From NCBI RefSeq assembly GCF_030272615.1, contig NC_081413.1:717857867-717921866 (forward strand): a DNA stretch of 64,000 bases, written 5' to 3'. This document shows positions 24,331-35,902 of this stretch, piece by piece. Position 1 is the first letter of the stretch. The number at the start of each line of letters is the position of its first letter. The translations under genes were made by a program, and so were the position numbers. The DNA is from Cryptomeria japonica. Lineage: Eukaryota > Streptophyta > Pinopsida > Cupressales > Cupressaceae. The notes below the pieces were generated by a model. It had not been told where the DNA came from, did no database searches, and saw nothing but the letters and a program-made list of their open reading frames with translations.

Positions 24331-25874
24331 CTCACATAAATACTATTGATTCTTGGATCATAGATAGTGGATGCTCACATCACATGACTGGTGATAAACA
24401 CAAGTTTGTTATGTTAGAAGATTATGATAAAGGCTATGTATGATTTAGTAATGATGCACCATGTCCAGTAAAAGGTAAAGGATCTATAACACTTCTTGAT
24501 AATGCAAGATGCAATGATGTTTATTGGGTTGAAGGTTTGAAATACAATTTATTTAGTGTAGCACAGCTAAATAATACAGGATACCGAATAGAATTTCAGA
24601 AAGGAATTGTCAAAGTTCATGACAAGAATGGAAAGTTAGCTGCTACCGGGACACAAAAAAAAGGTAACACATTTCACCTTGACTCAACTCAAAATAATTG
24701 TCTATATCCAAAAATAGATGATACCTGGTTATGGCATAAAAGGTTTTGTCATGTAAATTTTGATAATCTGATCAAAATAAGTAAGAAGCACCGAGTAAGA
24801 GGTCTACCGAGTTTGGAAAAACTTGAGAATGCTATGTGTTGAGGATGCCAGATGGGTAAGATGACAAGATCAAGCTTTACAAGTAAGTCTTGCACTTCTA
24901 AGAGAATTTTAGATCTTGTGCACACTGATCTTTGTGGTCCTATGAAAGTTCAAAGTTATTATGGTGATAACTATTTCATATTATTTGTGGATGATTACTC
25001 AAGGATGATGTCAGTAATGTTTTTAAAAGAAAAATCGGAAGCTTTTCAAATGTTTAAATGGTACAATACAAGAGTTGAAAATTAAATAGGAAGACAACTG
25101 AAATGTCTTAGATCAAATTGAGGAGGAGAGTTCACATCTGATGAGCTCAACTTATTCTGCAATGATCATGCTATTAAAAGACAAGTCTCTGCACCAAGAA
25201 GTCCACAGCAAAATGGAATAGCTGAGAGAAGAAATAGATCTATCGTGGATTGTGCCAGAACCCTGATGATTGAAAAGAAAGTGCCACAAACATTTTGGAG
25301 AGAAGCAATAAGCACAGCAGTTTATACCCTGAACTGAGTACAACTGAAGAAAGGAACTATGAAGACACCATATGAAATCTAGTATGACAAGAAACCTAAT
25401 GTAAGTTATTTAAAAATCTTTGGAAGTAGATGCTATGTACACAAAGATGATGGAAATGGCAAGTTTGATCAGAAAAGTGAAGAAGGAACATTTCTTGGTT
25501 ATTCTTCTAGAAGAAAAGCATTTAAATATCTGATCAAATCATCTAACAAAATAGTAGAAAGTGCAATTGTGAAAATTGATGAATTTGCAAAAAGAAATGA
25601 TGAAGGAAATTCCAAGGAACCAAAAGACTACAATGAATTTGTCTATGTTCAACCGACAAGTCTTACCGAGAAAACTGTTGAAGAAAATGAAGAGAATATC
25701 CAGTTACCAAGTGATGAAGAAGATCATAGAGAGCCTACCGAGCCTGTATTAGCCAAGTATGTCAGAAGACATCATGCACCAAGTCAGATTATAGGAGATC
25801 AGGATGATCCAATGATGACAAGGAACAAACTGAGATAAAACACATGTCTAATATCTGAATTTGAGTCGATAATA
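24331..25874 (+). pseudogene. Array C unit 1: protease and integrase
   Basis: Protease has WIIDSGCSHHMTGD near 24,354; DSG is the aspartic catalytic triad. The pre-integrase zinc region retains WLWHKRFCHVNF, but the following Cys pair is interrupted by a TGA at 24,840. Integrase retains DLVHTDLCGPM (first Asp) and PQQNGIAERRNR (Glu). The second Asp site reads RSN-stop-GGEF at about 25,111-25,130, so the catalytic Asp is lost as well. Further stops are TGA 24,441, TAA 25,083, TGA 25,335, TAG 25,380 and TAA 25,836. All lie in one frame, so decay here is by point mutation only. Confidence 0.85.
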
Positions 25875-27426
25875 GTGAAAGAGGCATTTAATAGTAAAGA
25901 TTGGATAAATGCTATGAAAGAAGAGATTGATCAAATCAAGAAGAATGACACATGCACACTAATCCCAAGACTGAAGGACAAAAATGTAATCGGTACAAAG
26001 TGGATTTTTAGAAACAAGCTGAATGAAAAAGGAGAGGTCATTCAAAATAAAGAAAGACTAGTTTGCAAGGGTTATGCCCAAGAAGAAGGAATTGATTATG
26101 GTGAAACTTTTGCACCTGTTGCTAGACTTGAAGAAGTAAGAACATTGTTGGCATATGCTGCTTACAAGAATTTCAAGCTATATCAAATGGATGTCAAATC
26201 TACATTTATGATTGGAGTATTAGAAGAAGAAGTTTTTATTGAACAACCTAAAGAATTTGTTGAAAACAAGAATGAAGATCAAGTATGTAAATTGAACAAA
26301 GCTTTATATGGTTTGAAACAAGCACCTAGAGCATGGTATGAAAGATTGTACTTTTATTTAATCAAGATTGGTTTTATAAGAACAAGTGAAAACAACAATA
26401 TGTACATGAAGAATGATGAAAATGGAATACCGATCTTAGCCATATTTGTTGATGATATTATATTTTGTGGAAATGAATCTTTATGCAAGAACTTTGGAAA
26501 TGACTCTTTATGCAAGAACTTTGGAAATGAAATGAGCAAAGAATTTGAGATGTCATTAATCGGTGAGATAAAGTATTTTATAGGTTTACAGATAATGCAA
26601 ATGAAAAATGAGATTTTCATTACTCAATCCAAGTACACAAAGGAAATCTTGAAGAAATTTGGAATGGAGGATTCAAAACCAGTAAGTACTCCTAATGACT
26701 ACCATCTGTAAACTATCAAAGAATGATGAATCTACATCTATTGATGAGATACTTTACCAATCCATGGTTGGAAAGCTACAATATGTTGTTCACAGCAAAC
26801 CAGACATAGCACATGCAGTAGGTATAGTTGCAAGATTCTCTGCAGATCCCAAGGAAACACACATGACAACAATCAAGAGAATTTTCAGATACTTGAAAGG
26901 CACTGAAGATTATGGCTTAGTATATCAGAAAAGAAATGATTTTTATTTAAAAGTTTATACTGATGTTGATTGGGCAGGCAACATTGATGACAGAAAAAGC
27001 ACAACTGGAGAAGCTTTCTTTTTAGGAGAAAGACTAGTGAGTTGGCTTAGCAAGAAACAAGGATGTGTTTCACATTCAAAAACAGAAGTTGAATACGTTG
27101 TTGCAGCATTGAATTGTACGAACATAGCATGGATCAAAAAACTGTTGGAAGGTATAAATGAGAAAGTTACCGAGCCAGTAACTATATTCTGTGACAATAC
27201 TAGTTCCATTAACATTTCAAAGAATCCTATTATGCACTCTAAGACAAAGCACATCTCTATCAAATATCATTATCTTAGACAAGAAACCCAAGAGATGAAA
27301 GTGGTGTTGGAGTATGTTAGCACAAAGGAACAAATAGCAGATATCTTCACCAAGACACTACCAAGGGACACTTTGGAGTATCTCAGAAGTAAGTCAGGGG
27401 TCCTACCCCTATCTTCTACTCACTAA
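25875..27426 (+). pseudogene. Array C unit 1: reverse transcriptase and RNase H
   Basis: RT shows [38 protein letters not shown] and IFVDDIIF (about 26,440-26,465, the catalytic box). A 27 bp tandem duplication at 26,469-26,522 repeats nine residues (GN-E/D-SLCKNF) just after the catalytic box. One extra A near 26,693 shifts the frame, and the RNase H part continues from 26,695. RNase H retains TDVDWAGNIDDRKSTTG and FCDNTSSINISKNP. The protein ends at the TAA at about 27,424. Confidence 0.9.
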
Positions 27427-27861
27427 TTGAGTTTGGTGAAGGCATCAATTTGATGACTCTACAGAATATATTTTAGGAATTGATGCTGATTTACACACTT
27501 TAGGATGTTTTCTAAAGGTGTGCAGGAAACAATGGAGGAAACAATACAAGAAACAATACAAGAAATAGGAATTGAAGACAAAATGCTCTGACCGAGACTA
27601 AGTTGATACATCACAACAACAAATCACTTCATATAGGAAGAAATTATGTTTTAGTTATTTACTTTTTGGCATTGTTGTCAAAGGGGGAGAAGACTGGAGA
27701 AGACTAAAGAAAAGAAAGACTGAGAAAAGAGGAGAAGTATATTGTATGGGGCAGAAAACTAATGACAGGGGGAGAGCATTTCAGCATCTCAGCATCTCAT
27801 AGCAATTTGAATCAATTAGGTCAAATCAATTGGTTTTGCCATCAATGCTATAGGGGGAGAT
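27427..27861 (+). mobile_element. Array C unit 1: 3' untranslated region and polypurine tract
   Basis: There is no ORF. AAAGGGGGAGAAGACTGG (about 27,680) is a second, internal polypurine-like tract. The terminal PPT is TAGGGGGAGAT at 27,851-27,861, directly before the LTR TG. The same arrangement is repeated at 33,162-33,584. Confidence 0.8.
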
Positions 27862-29296
27862 TGTTGGCATTTCAATTTGGATATTGAGAAGGTTGTTGAT
27901 GATTATGGATATAACTGACTAAGGATGATTTACTGTCTTAATATTATTATTTTGTCATTGATGTCAAGAGATTGATTTTCTAAATCAGTATGATGCTGCC
28001 ATATCTTGAGAAGTATGATTTGATGAGTATAAAGATGTCGGTAAAAGATACAGAAAGAATATGATGAATAAGGGGATGAATAAGTTATTCAATGGGCAAC
28101 TATGACCGAGTTAGACAATGATGAGATCATGGTGTTTAGATTTTTTTGATAGCATACATATGTTATTTATTGAAAGGTTAATACTATACTATGTTACTGA
28201 GCAAAGAACCTAGTCGGTAAACCCTAAGGTTATCGCTATCAGTTAATGAAGGCGAAATGTCTACCGAGTGAAGTTTAGTTTTTAGTGAGTTGTAACAAAA
28301 TGCATTGAATGATTACATGCATTATTTAATGAAGGAAGCTGATGAGCTGGCTTTGATTAAATGATTGGTATCTCGTGAATGAAGTTTGTTAAAGAATCTA
28401 TGGCAAAAGAAAATCATCATGAAGATCTACAGTGTAAATTGAACCACAATACCCTAGCACAAGTTCAAAGAAATGTATGCAGGTTCCAAGGTAGGGTAGA
28501 ACATTTTCAAATCAAAGGATACATTGAACCTGGTCAAAGTTTGAAGATCTGATGGCTATGATTGATCATGGGAAATGTGATCAAGGAGATTAAGCGGTTG
28601 GTGAATTATTTATAAATAGGGAACTGTTGATAAACAATATATGCGGGCAAGTGTATGCACAGGGATGCTACATAGTGATTACCAAGAATAGAAGATTGAA
28701 GACCTGTTTTGAATAACAGAGTATAGAGCCCAGCAAATGGACAAGATTAGTTCTATGTCTAAATTGTATTGAGAAAATAGGAATCCGCTTTAGTATTTTA
28801 GATGTGAACTTGGAGATAGATTTTATTACTGTTATTTTGTGAAGTGACAGAAAATCTCTTAACCGAGTGGACTTAACAGTCTTATTTGTAAAACCCTCTA
28901 GCAAGGTGACATTCTGATTGAGTGTTTGAAATCCTTTAACAAGGTCACTTCTAAAAAAGTGAAGATCCTAATAGATCTGAGGGAAATCCCTTAACCGGGT
29001 CACATCTAGCAATGTGTTTGTAATATTTAACAGGATTTGCTTTTAACCGAGCACACTCTAGAAGAGTATATTTCTTAGTGGGTCTGAAATCCCATAGTGG
29101 TTTTTCCCTATTTGGGTTTCCACGTTAAATCTGGTGTTATGAGGTTTATGATGTTTATATGCTTTTGAGTTTGCATGCTTAACAATTTTGGTTATATTAC
29201 TGAAATATATGTTACCGAGGTTGAATCTGATGTTTTTATGGAAGATTAAGTTTGTATGATTCACCCCCCCTCTCATCTTATCAACTTGGCATCTGT
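27862..29296 (+). repeat. Array C LTR 2 (shared middle LTR, 3' truncated)
   Basis: It starts TGTTGGCATTTC and follows LTR 1 and LTR 3 to CATCTGT at 29,296. There it jumps directly into gag sequence equivalent to 23,531. The last ~27 bp of the LTR, the PBS and the first ~100 gag codons are missing. It is therefore the 3' LTR of unit 1 and a damaged 5' LTR of unit 2. Confidence 0.92.
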
Positions 29297-30095
29297 GGAT
29301 AGTCTAAGAGGGCAACTTGAATCTATTAGGATGAATGAAGGTGAGAACATAACCCAGTATAGTACAAGACTAAAGGAGATTGTAAATCAAATCAAAGGAG
29401 CAGGTGGAACTATTGAAGAAAATGATATAACAAGTAAGTTGTTAAGAACCCTTCTACCAGCTTATGCAATCCAAGTCTCTACAATCAATGAATTGAGATC
29501 TGTACCTAATATGCCAGTTTCTTTAGATGCTACTATTGGTAAGCTACATGTATTTGAGTTAAGTAACTTTGATAATAGTGGGTCATCGGTAAATAAAGTT
29601 GAATTTGCATTTAGTTCTTTTCATCTTGATGAATATAATGATTACAATGAAAGTAAGTATAAGTACTCTGAAGGAGATCACAATGGAGTAAGTGAAAGAT
29701 TTCGTAAGAACATGGACGAAGTACACAAACTATATGAGGAAATCAGAAAGCAAGAAGAGTTTGAAGCACTATTATCTAGAAGGTTACCGAGAGGCAAAGG
29801 TAAGTATAAAGGAAAACTACCTTTGAAATGTTTCAATTGTGATAAGATAGGACATATGGCTTCTAACTGTCCTGACAAAGATTCTACTAAAAAAAGAGAT
29901 TACTGAGATGATAGACAGAAAGATAATCATTACAGAAGACACCGAGACTTCAGAAGAAGAGATAGAAAGACATGCTTAATATCTGATGAGGAATCCAATG
30001 ATGATAAATCAGATGAAACTGATACAGATTAAGTGGTTTATGTGGCTATCAAAGATGGATCAGATGAAGAAAGGTATGAAGAAAAAGCCCTAATA
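29297..30095 (+). pseudogene. Array C unit 2: 5'-truncated gag
   Basis: The gag begins abruptly at DSLRGQLESIRMNEG, without a start codon of its own. The zinc knuckle CFNCDKIGHMASNC is intact (29,829-29,870). Stops are TGA at 29,904 (CGA in unit 1) and TAA near 30,030. No functional gag can be made from this copy. Confidence 0.88.
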
Positions 30096-31576
30096 TGTCA
30101 CATAAATAATAATGATTCTTGGATCATAGATAGTGGATGCTCACATCACATGACTGGTGATAAACACAAGTTTGTTATGTTAGAAGATTATGATGGAGGC
30201 TATGTAATATTTGGTAATGATGCACCATGTCCAGTAAAAGGTAAAGGATCGATAACACTTCTTGATAATGCAAGATGCAATGATGTTTATTTTGTTGAAG
30301 GTTTGAAATACAATTTGTTTAGTGTAGCACAACTAAATAATATAGGGTACCGAATAGAATTTAAGAAAGGAATTGTCAAAGTTCATGACAAGAATGGAAA
30401 GTTAGCTGCTACCAGGACACAAACAAAAGGTAACACATTTCACCTTGACTCAACTTGGAATAAGTGTCTGTATGCAAAGATAGATGATACTTGGTTATGG
30501 AATAAAAGGTTTTGTCATGTAAATTTTGATAATCTGATCAAAATAAGTAAGAAGCACTGAGTAATAGGTCTATCGAGTTTGGAAAAACCTGAGAATGCTA
30601 TGTGCCAAGGATGCCAGATGGGTAAGATGAAAAGATCAAGCTTTACAAGTAAGTCTTACACTTCTAAGGGAATTTTAGATCTTGTGCACACCGATCTTTG
30701 TGGTCCTATGAAAGTTCAAAGTGATTATGGTGATAAATATTTCATATTATTTGTGGATGATTACTCAAGGATGATGTGAGTAATGTTTTTAAAAGAAAAA
30801 TTAGAAGCTTTTCAAATGTTTAAATGGTACAAGGCAAGAGTTGAAAATGAAACAAGAAGACAACTGAAATGTCTTAGATCAGATAGAGGAGGAGAGTTCA
30901 CATCTGATGAGTTCAACTTATTCTACAATGATCATGTTATTAAAAGACAATTATCTACACCAAGAACTCCACAACAAAATGGAATAGATGAGAGAAGAAA
31001 CAGATCTATCGTGGATTGTGCCAGAATCCTAATGATTGAAAAGAAAGTGCCACAAACATTTTGGAGAGAAGCAATAAGCATAGCAGTTTATACCCTAAAC
31101 CGAGTACAACTAAAGAAAGGAACTATGAAGACACCATATGAAATCTAGTATGACAAGAAACCTAATGTAAGTTATTTAAAAATCTTTGGAAGTAGATGCT
31201 ATGTACACAAAGATGATAGAAATGGCAAGTTTAATCAAAAAAGTGAAGAAGGAACATTTCTTGGTTATTCTTCTAGAAGAAAAGTATTTAAATATCTGAT
31301 CAAATCATCTAACAAAATAGTAGAAAGTGCAATTGTGAAAATTGATGAATCTACAAAAAGAAATGATGAAGGAAATTCCAAGGAACCAGAATACTGCGAT
31401 GAATTTGTCTATGTTCAACCGACAAGTCTTATCGAGAAAACTGTTGAAGAAAATGAAGAGAATTCTAGTTACCGAGTGATGAAGAAGATCATACAGAGCC
31501 TACCAAGCCTGTATTAGCCAAGTATGTCAGAAGACATCATGCACCAAGTCAGATTATAGGAGATAAGAATGATCTA
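30096..31576 (+). pseudogene. Array C unit 2: protease and integrase
   Basis: Protease WIIDSGCSHHMTGD is intact (about 30,117). The pre-integrase region reads WLWNKRFCHVNF: the first zinc-binding His seen in unit 1 has become Asn. Integrase keeps DLVHTDLCGPM, RSDRGGEF and QQNGIDERRNR. Stops occur at TGA 30,558, TGA 30,777 and TAG 31,146; the last is shared with unit 1. A one-base deletion near 31,462 shifts the frame before RT. Confidence 0.85.
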
Positions 31577-33161
31577 GTGATGACAAGGAAGAAACTGAGA
31601 CAAAACACATGTCTAATATCTAAATTTGAGTCGAGAATAGTGAAAGAGGCATTTAACAGTGAAGATTGGATAAATGCTATGATAGAAGAGATTGACCAAA
31701 TCAAGAAGAATGATACATGGACACTAATCTCAAGACCGAAGGACAAAAATGTAATCGGTACGAAGTGGATTTTCAGAAACAAGCTGAATGATAATGGAGA
31801 GCTCATTCGAAATAAAGCAAGAATAGTTTGCAAAGGTTATGCCCAAGAAGAAGGAATTGATAATGGTGAAACTTTTGCACCTGTGGCTAGACTTGAAGGA
31901 GTAAGAACATTGTTGGCATATGCTACTTACAAAATTTTCAAGGTATATCAAATGGATGTCAAATCTGCATTTCTGAATGGAGTATTAGAAGAAGTTTTTA
32001 TTGAACAACCTGAAGGATTTGTTAAAAACAAGAATGAAGATCAGGTATGTAAATTGAACAAAGCTTTATATGGTTTGAAACAAGCACCTAGAGCATGGTA
32101 TGAAAGATTGCACTCCTATTTAATCAAGATTGGTTTTATAAGAACAAGTGAAAACAACAATATGTACATGAAGAATGATGAAAATGGAATACTAATCTCA
32201 GCCATATTTGTTGATGATATTATATTTTGTGGAAATGACTCTTTATGCAAGAACTTTGGAAATGAAATGAGCAAAGAATTTGAGATGTCATTAATTGGTG
32301 AGATAAAGTATTTTATAGGTTTACAGATAATGCAAATGAAAAATGAGATTTTCATTACTCAATCCAAGTACACAAAGGAAATCTTGAAGAAATTTGGAAT
32401 GGAGGATTCAAAACTAGTAAGTACTCCTATGACTATCAACTGTAAACGATCAAAGAATGATGAATCTGCATCTATTCATGAGACACTTTATCGATCCATG
32501 ATTGGAAAGCTACAATATGTTGTTCACAGTAGATCAGACATAGCACATGCAGTAAGTATAGTTGCAAGATTCTCTGTAGATCCCAAGGAAACACACATGA
32601 CAACAATCAAGAGAATTTTTTAGATACTTGAAAGGCACTGAAGATTATGGCTTAGTATATCAGAAAAGAAATGATTTTGATTTAAAAGTTTATACTAATG
32701 CTGATTGGGTAGGCAACATTGATGATAGAAAAAGCACAAGTGGAGGAGCTTTCTTTTTAGGAGAAAGACTAGTGAGTTGGCTTAGCAAGAAATAAGGATG
32801 TGTTTCATAGTCAATAGCAGAAGTTGAATACGTGGCTGTAGCATTGAATTGTACCAACATAGCATGGATCAAACAACTGTTGGAAGGTATAAATGAGAAA
32901 GTTATCGAGCCAATAACTATATTTTGTTGCAATACTAGTGCCATTAACATTTCAAAGAATCCTATTATGCACTCTAAAACAAAGCACATCTCTATCAAAT
33001 ATCAGTATCTTAGAGAAGAAGCCCAAGAGAAGAAAGTGGTGTTGGAGTATGTTAGCACAAAGGAACAAATAGCAGATATCTTCACCATGCCACTGCCAAG
33101 GGACACTTTTGAGTATCTCAGAAGTAAGTTAGGGGTCCTACCTGTATCTTCTACTCACTAA
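31577..33161 (+). pseudogene. Array C unit 2: reverse transcriptase and RNase H
   Basis: RT runs from 31,577 with [21 protein letters not shown] and [11 protein letters not shown]; it lacks the 27 bp duplication of unit 1. An extra T near 32,622 shifts the frame at ARF..KRIF. RNase H then shows FCCNTSAINISKNP at about 32,922, where the Asp of the unit 1 FCDNTS motif is Cys. Further stops lie near 32,793 and 32,808. The gene is dead. Confidence 0.88.
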
Positions 33162-33584
33162 CCGAGTTTGGTGAAGGCATCAATTCAATGACTCTACAAA
33201 ATATCTTTTAGGAATTGATGCTGATTTACACACTTTAGGATGTTTTCTAAAGGTGTGCAGGAAACAATACATGAAATAATACAAGAAATAGGAATTGAAA
33301 ACAAAATGCTTTGACCAAGACTAAGTTGATACATCACAACAGGAAATCACTTCATACATGAAGAAATTATGTTTTAGTTCTTTACTTTTTGGCATTGTTG
33401 TCAAAGGGGGAGAAGACTGGAGAAGACTAAAGAAAAGAAAGACTGAGAAAAGAAGAGAAGTATAGTGTATGGGGGAGAAAACTGATGACAAGGGGAGAGA
33501 ATTTTAGCATCTCAGAATCTCATAGCAATTTGAATCAATTAGGTCAAATCAATTGGTTTTGCCATCAATGCCATAGGGGGAGAT
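33162..33584 (+). mobile_element. Array C unit 2: 3' untranslated region and polypurine tract
   Basis: It is parallel to 27,427-27,861, with the terminal PPT TAGGGGGAGAT at 33,574-33,584. No ORF is present. Confidence 0.8.
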
Positions 33585-35080
33585 TGTTGGCATTTCAATT
33601 TGGATATTGAGAAGGTTGTTGATGATTATGGATATAACTGATTAAGGATGATTTACTATCTTAATAGTATTATTTTGTCGTTGATGTCAAGATATTGATT
33701 TTATAAATTAGTATGATGTTGCCATATCTTGAGAAGTATGATTTGATGAGTATAAAGATGTCGGTAAAAGATACAGAAAGAATTTGATGAATAAGGGGAT
33801 GAATAAGTTATTCAATGGGCAACTATTACCAAGTTAGACAATGATGAGATCATGATGTTTAGATTGTTTTGATATCATACATATGTTATTGATTGAAAGG
33901 TTAATACTATACTATGTTACTGAGCAAAGAACCTAGTCGGTAAACCCTAAGGAACCTAGTCGATAAACCCTAAGGTTATTGCTATCGGTTAATGAAGGCG
34001 AAATGTCTACCGAGTGAAGTTTAGTATTTACCAAGTTGTAACTGAATTCTAACAGAATGAATTAAATGATTATATGCATTATTTAATGAAGGAAGCTGAT
34101 TAGCTGGCTATGATTAAATGATTGGTATGTCATGAATGAAGTTTGTTAAAGAATCTATGGCAAAGGAAAATCGACATGAAGATCTACAATGCAGATTGAA
34201 CCGCAATACCCTAGCACAAGTTCCAAGAAATGTATGCAAGTTCCAAGGCAGGGTAAAACATTTTCAGATCGAAGGATACATTGAACCTGGTCAAAGTTTA
34301 AAGATCTGATGGTTGTGATTGATCATGGGAAATGTGATCAAGGAGATTAAGCAGTTGGTGAATTATTTATAAATAGGGAACTATTGATAAACAATGTATG
34401 CGGGCAAGTGTATGCATAGGGATGCTACATAGTGATTACCGAGAACAGAAGCTTGAAGAACTATTTTGAATAACAGAGTATAGAGCCTAGCAAATGGACA
34501 AGATTAGTTCTATGTCTAAATTGTATTGAGAAAATAAGAATCTTCTTTAGCATTTTAGATGTGAAGTTGCAGATAGATTTTATTACTGTTATTTTGTGAA
34601 GTGACAAAAAATCTCTTAACCTAGTGGACTTAACAATCTTATTTGTAAAACCCTCTAGCAAGGTGACATTCTGATTAAGTGTTTGAAATCCTTTAACAAG
34701 GTCACTTCTAACAAGGTGAATATCCTAACAGATCTAAGGGAAATCCCTTAACCGGGTCACATCTAGCAATGTGTTTGTAATCTTTAACAGGATTTGCTTT
34801 TAACCGAGCATACTCTAGAAGAGTATATTTCTTAGTGGGTCCAAAATCCCACAGTGGTTTTTCCCTATTTGGGTTTCCATGTTAAATCTGGTGTTATGAG
34901 GTTTATGATGTTTATATGCTTTTGAGTTTGCATGTTTAACAATTTTGGTTATATTACTAAAATATATGTTACCGAGGTTGAATCTGATGTTTTTATGGAA
35001 GATTAAGTTTTTATGATTCACCCCCCCTCTCATCTTATCAGCTTGGCATCTGTACTTAACATTAAGTATCAGAACTATCA
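33585..35080 (+). repeat. Array C LTR 3 (3' LTR, complete)
   Basis: It runs TGTTGG to TATCA, 1,496 bp. TATA, TTTTTCCC box and C-run are all conserved. It is followed directly by the C-terminal coding part of gene copy B. Confidence 0.9.
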
Positions 35081-35902
35081 CCTAGAACAACTGCCAAACT
35101 AAATTTGGATGTCGCTAAATTGAACTAAGATCAGATAGATTTTTTGGTCTGAGAAAATTCTACATACAAAAGCCTATATGAGAAAACCGATGAAGAAAAA
35201 CAGAGGCTGCAAGAAAGATTGCTTCAGATTGATACAGGTACCAGTCAAACAGGGATGACATACGGTGTTGACAGAGATGCCATGGATGCCTTGATAGATG
35301 TTGTGTATTGGAGGAATAGGTCCAAAAAGACATCTCGACAAGTAAAAAAGGAATAGAAAAAGATGGATAAGTTAGTTCTTGAGGTCATTGAGCATAGATT
35401 CAAAAGTATGGTGTAGGTTGTAGAAATCTTTTGGAAGACATACACTGGAATAGTCAAATCTTTGAAAGAGCATGAAAGGCTCAGGTCTCGATTGGAAGAC
35501 ATGATGAATGACAACAGTCTGATGAATCCAGGTGAGAAAACTGAAGCCAAGGCTTACTTGAAGTCCCATGATGATTTGGCAAATCAATTAAGGAAAGAGC
35601 TTTAGAGGCTGGATGGGAGTACCCCTACGGTGCCCTCTTTTTACAATAATGGTGAGTTAGTATTGTTGGAATAGTGGAAACAAGAGTTCAGTGATGAGAA
35701 GAATCAAGTAGTAGAAGAGTTGGATCGGGACAAAGAATTGTCACTTTTTGTTAACCATATTCTATCCAATCATTTCCAGATAGAAAGCGACATGAGGACA
35801 CTAAACAATGATGTTGTAATGTATAAAGATGATAAGTGCATTCAACACATAGGAATGCTGAACTTGTTTATCTTCCACTTTGTTAAACAAAGTGCTAATT
35901 AA
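35081..35902 (+). pseudogene. Unrecognised ORF family, copy B, C-terminal part
   Basis: One frame reads TTAKLNLDVAK (matching ATNLNIDVAK of copy A at about 12,740) and then a long Glu/Lys/Gln-rich helical region including YEKTDEEKQRLQERLLQ and HERLRSRLEDMM. It finishes at TAATAG near 35,900. About six internal stops are present but no frameshift. Heptad-like spacing suggests coiled coil. Joining to the first part at 21,651 is not exact: relative to copy A a few codons are missing at the junction, so some sequence was lost at or after insertion of array C. Confidence 0.7.

Larger units (their letters stand above)
21652..35080 (+). mobile_element. Array C: tandem copia retrotransposon, LTR-internal-LTR-internal-LTR
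   Basis: Three LTRs of one family (21,652, 27,862 and 33,585) bracket two internal regions, all in plus orientation. The middle LTR is shared. The second unit lacks the LTR end, PBS and gag start. Flanking five-base sequences (GAGAT on the left, CCTAG on the right) do not match, so no target duplication is visible. Both internal regions encode a gag-protease-integrase-RT-RNase H order typical of Ty1/copia. Both are inactivated. The array interrupts gene copy B. Unequal recombination between LTRs of related copies is the simplest explanation. Confidence 0.9.

Noticed and set aside
31549-31833. Minus-strand ORFs opposite RT (also 26,354-26,620 and 26,955-27,263)
   Set aside because: They recur at the same places in both array C units only because they mirror the conserved pol frame; no independent coding signal.
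21641-35085. GGAGAT before LTR 1 as half of a target duplication for array C
   Set aside because: The right flank is CCTAG. The GGGAGAT at left merely resembles the PPT end and no five-base match exists.
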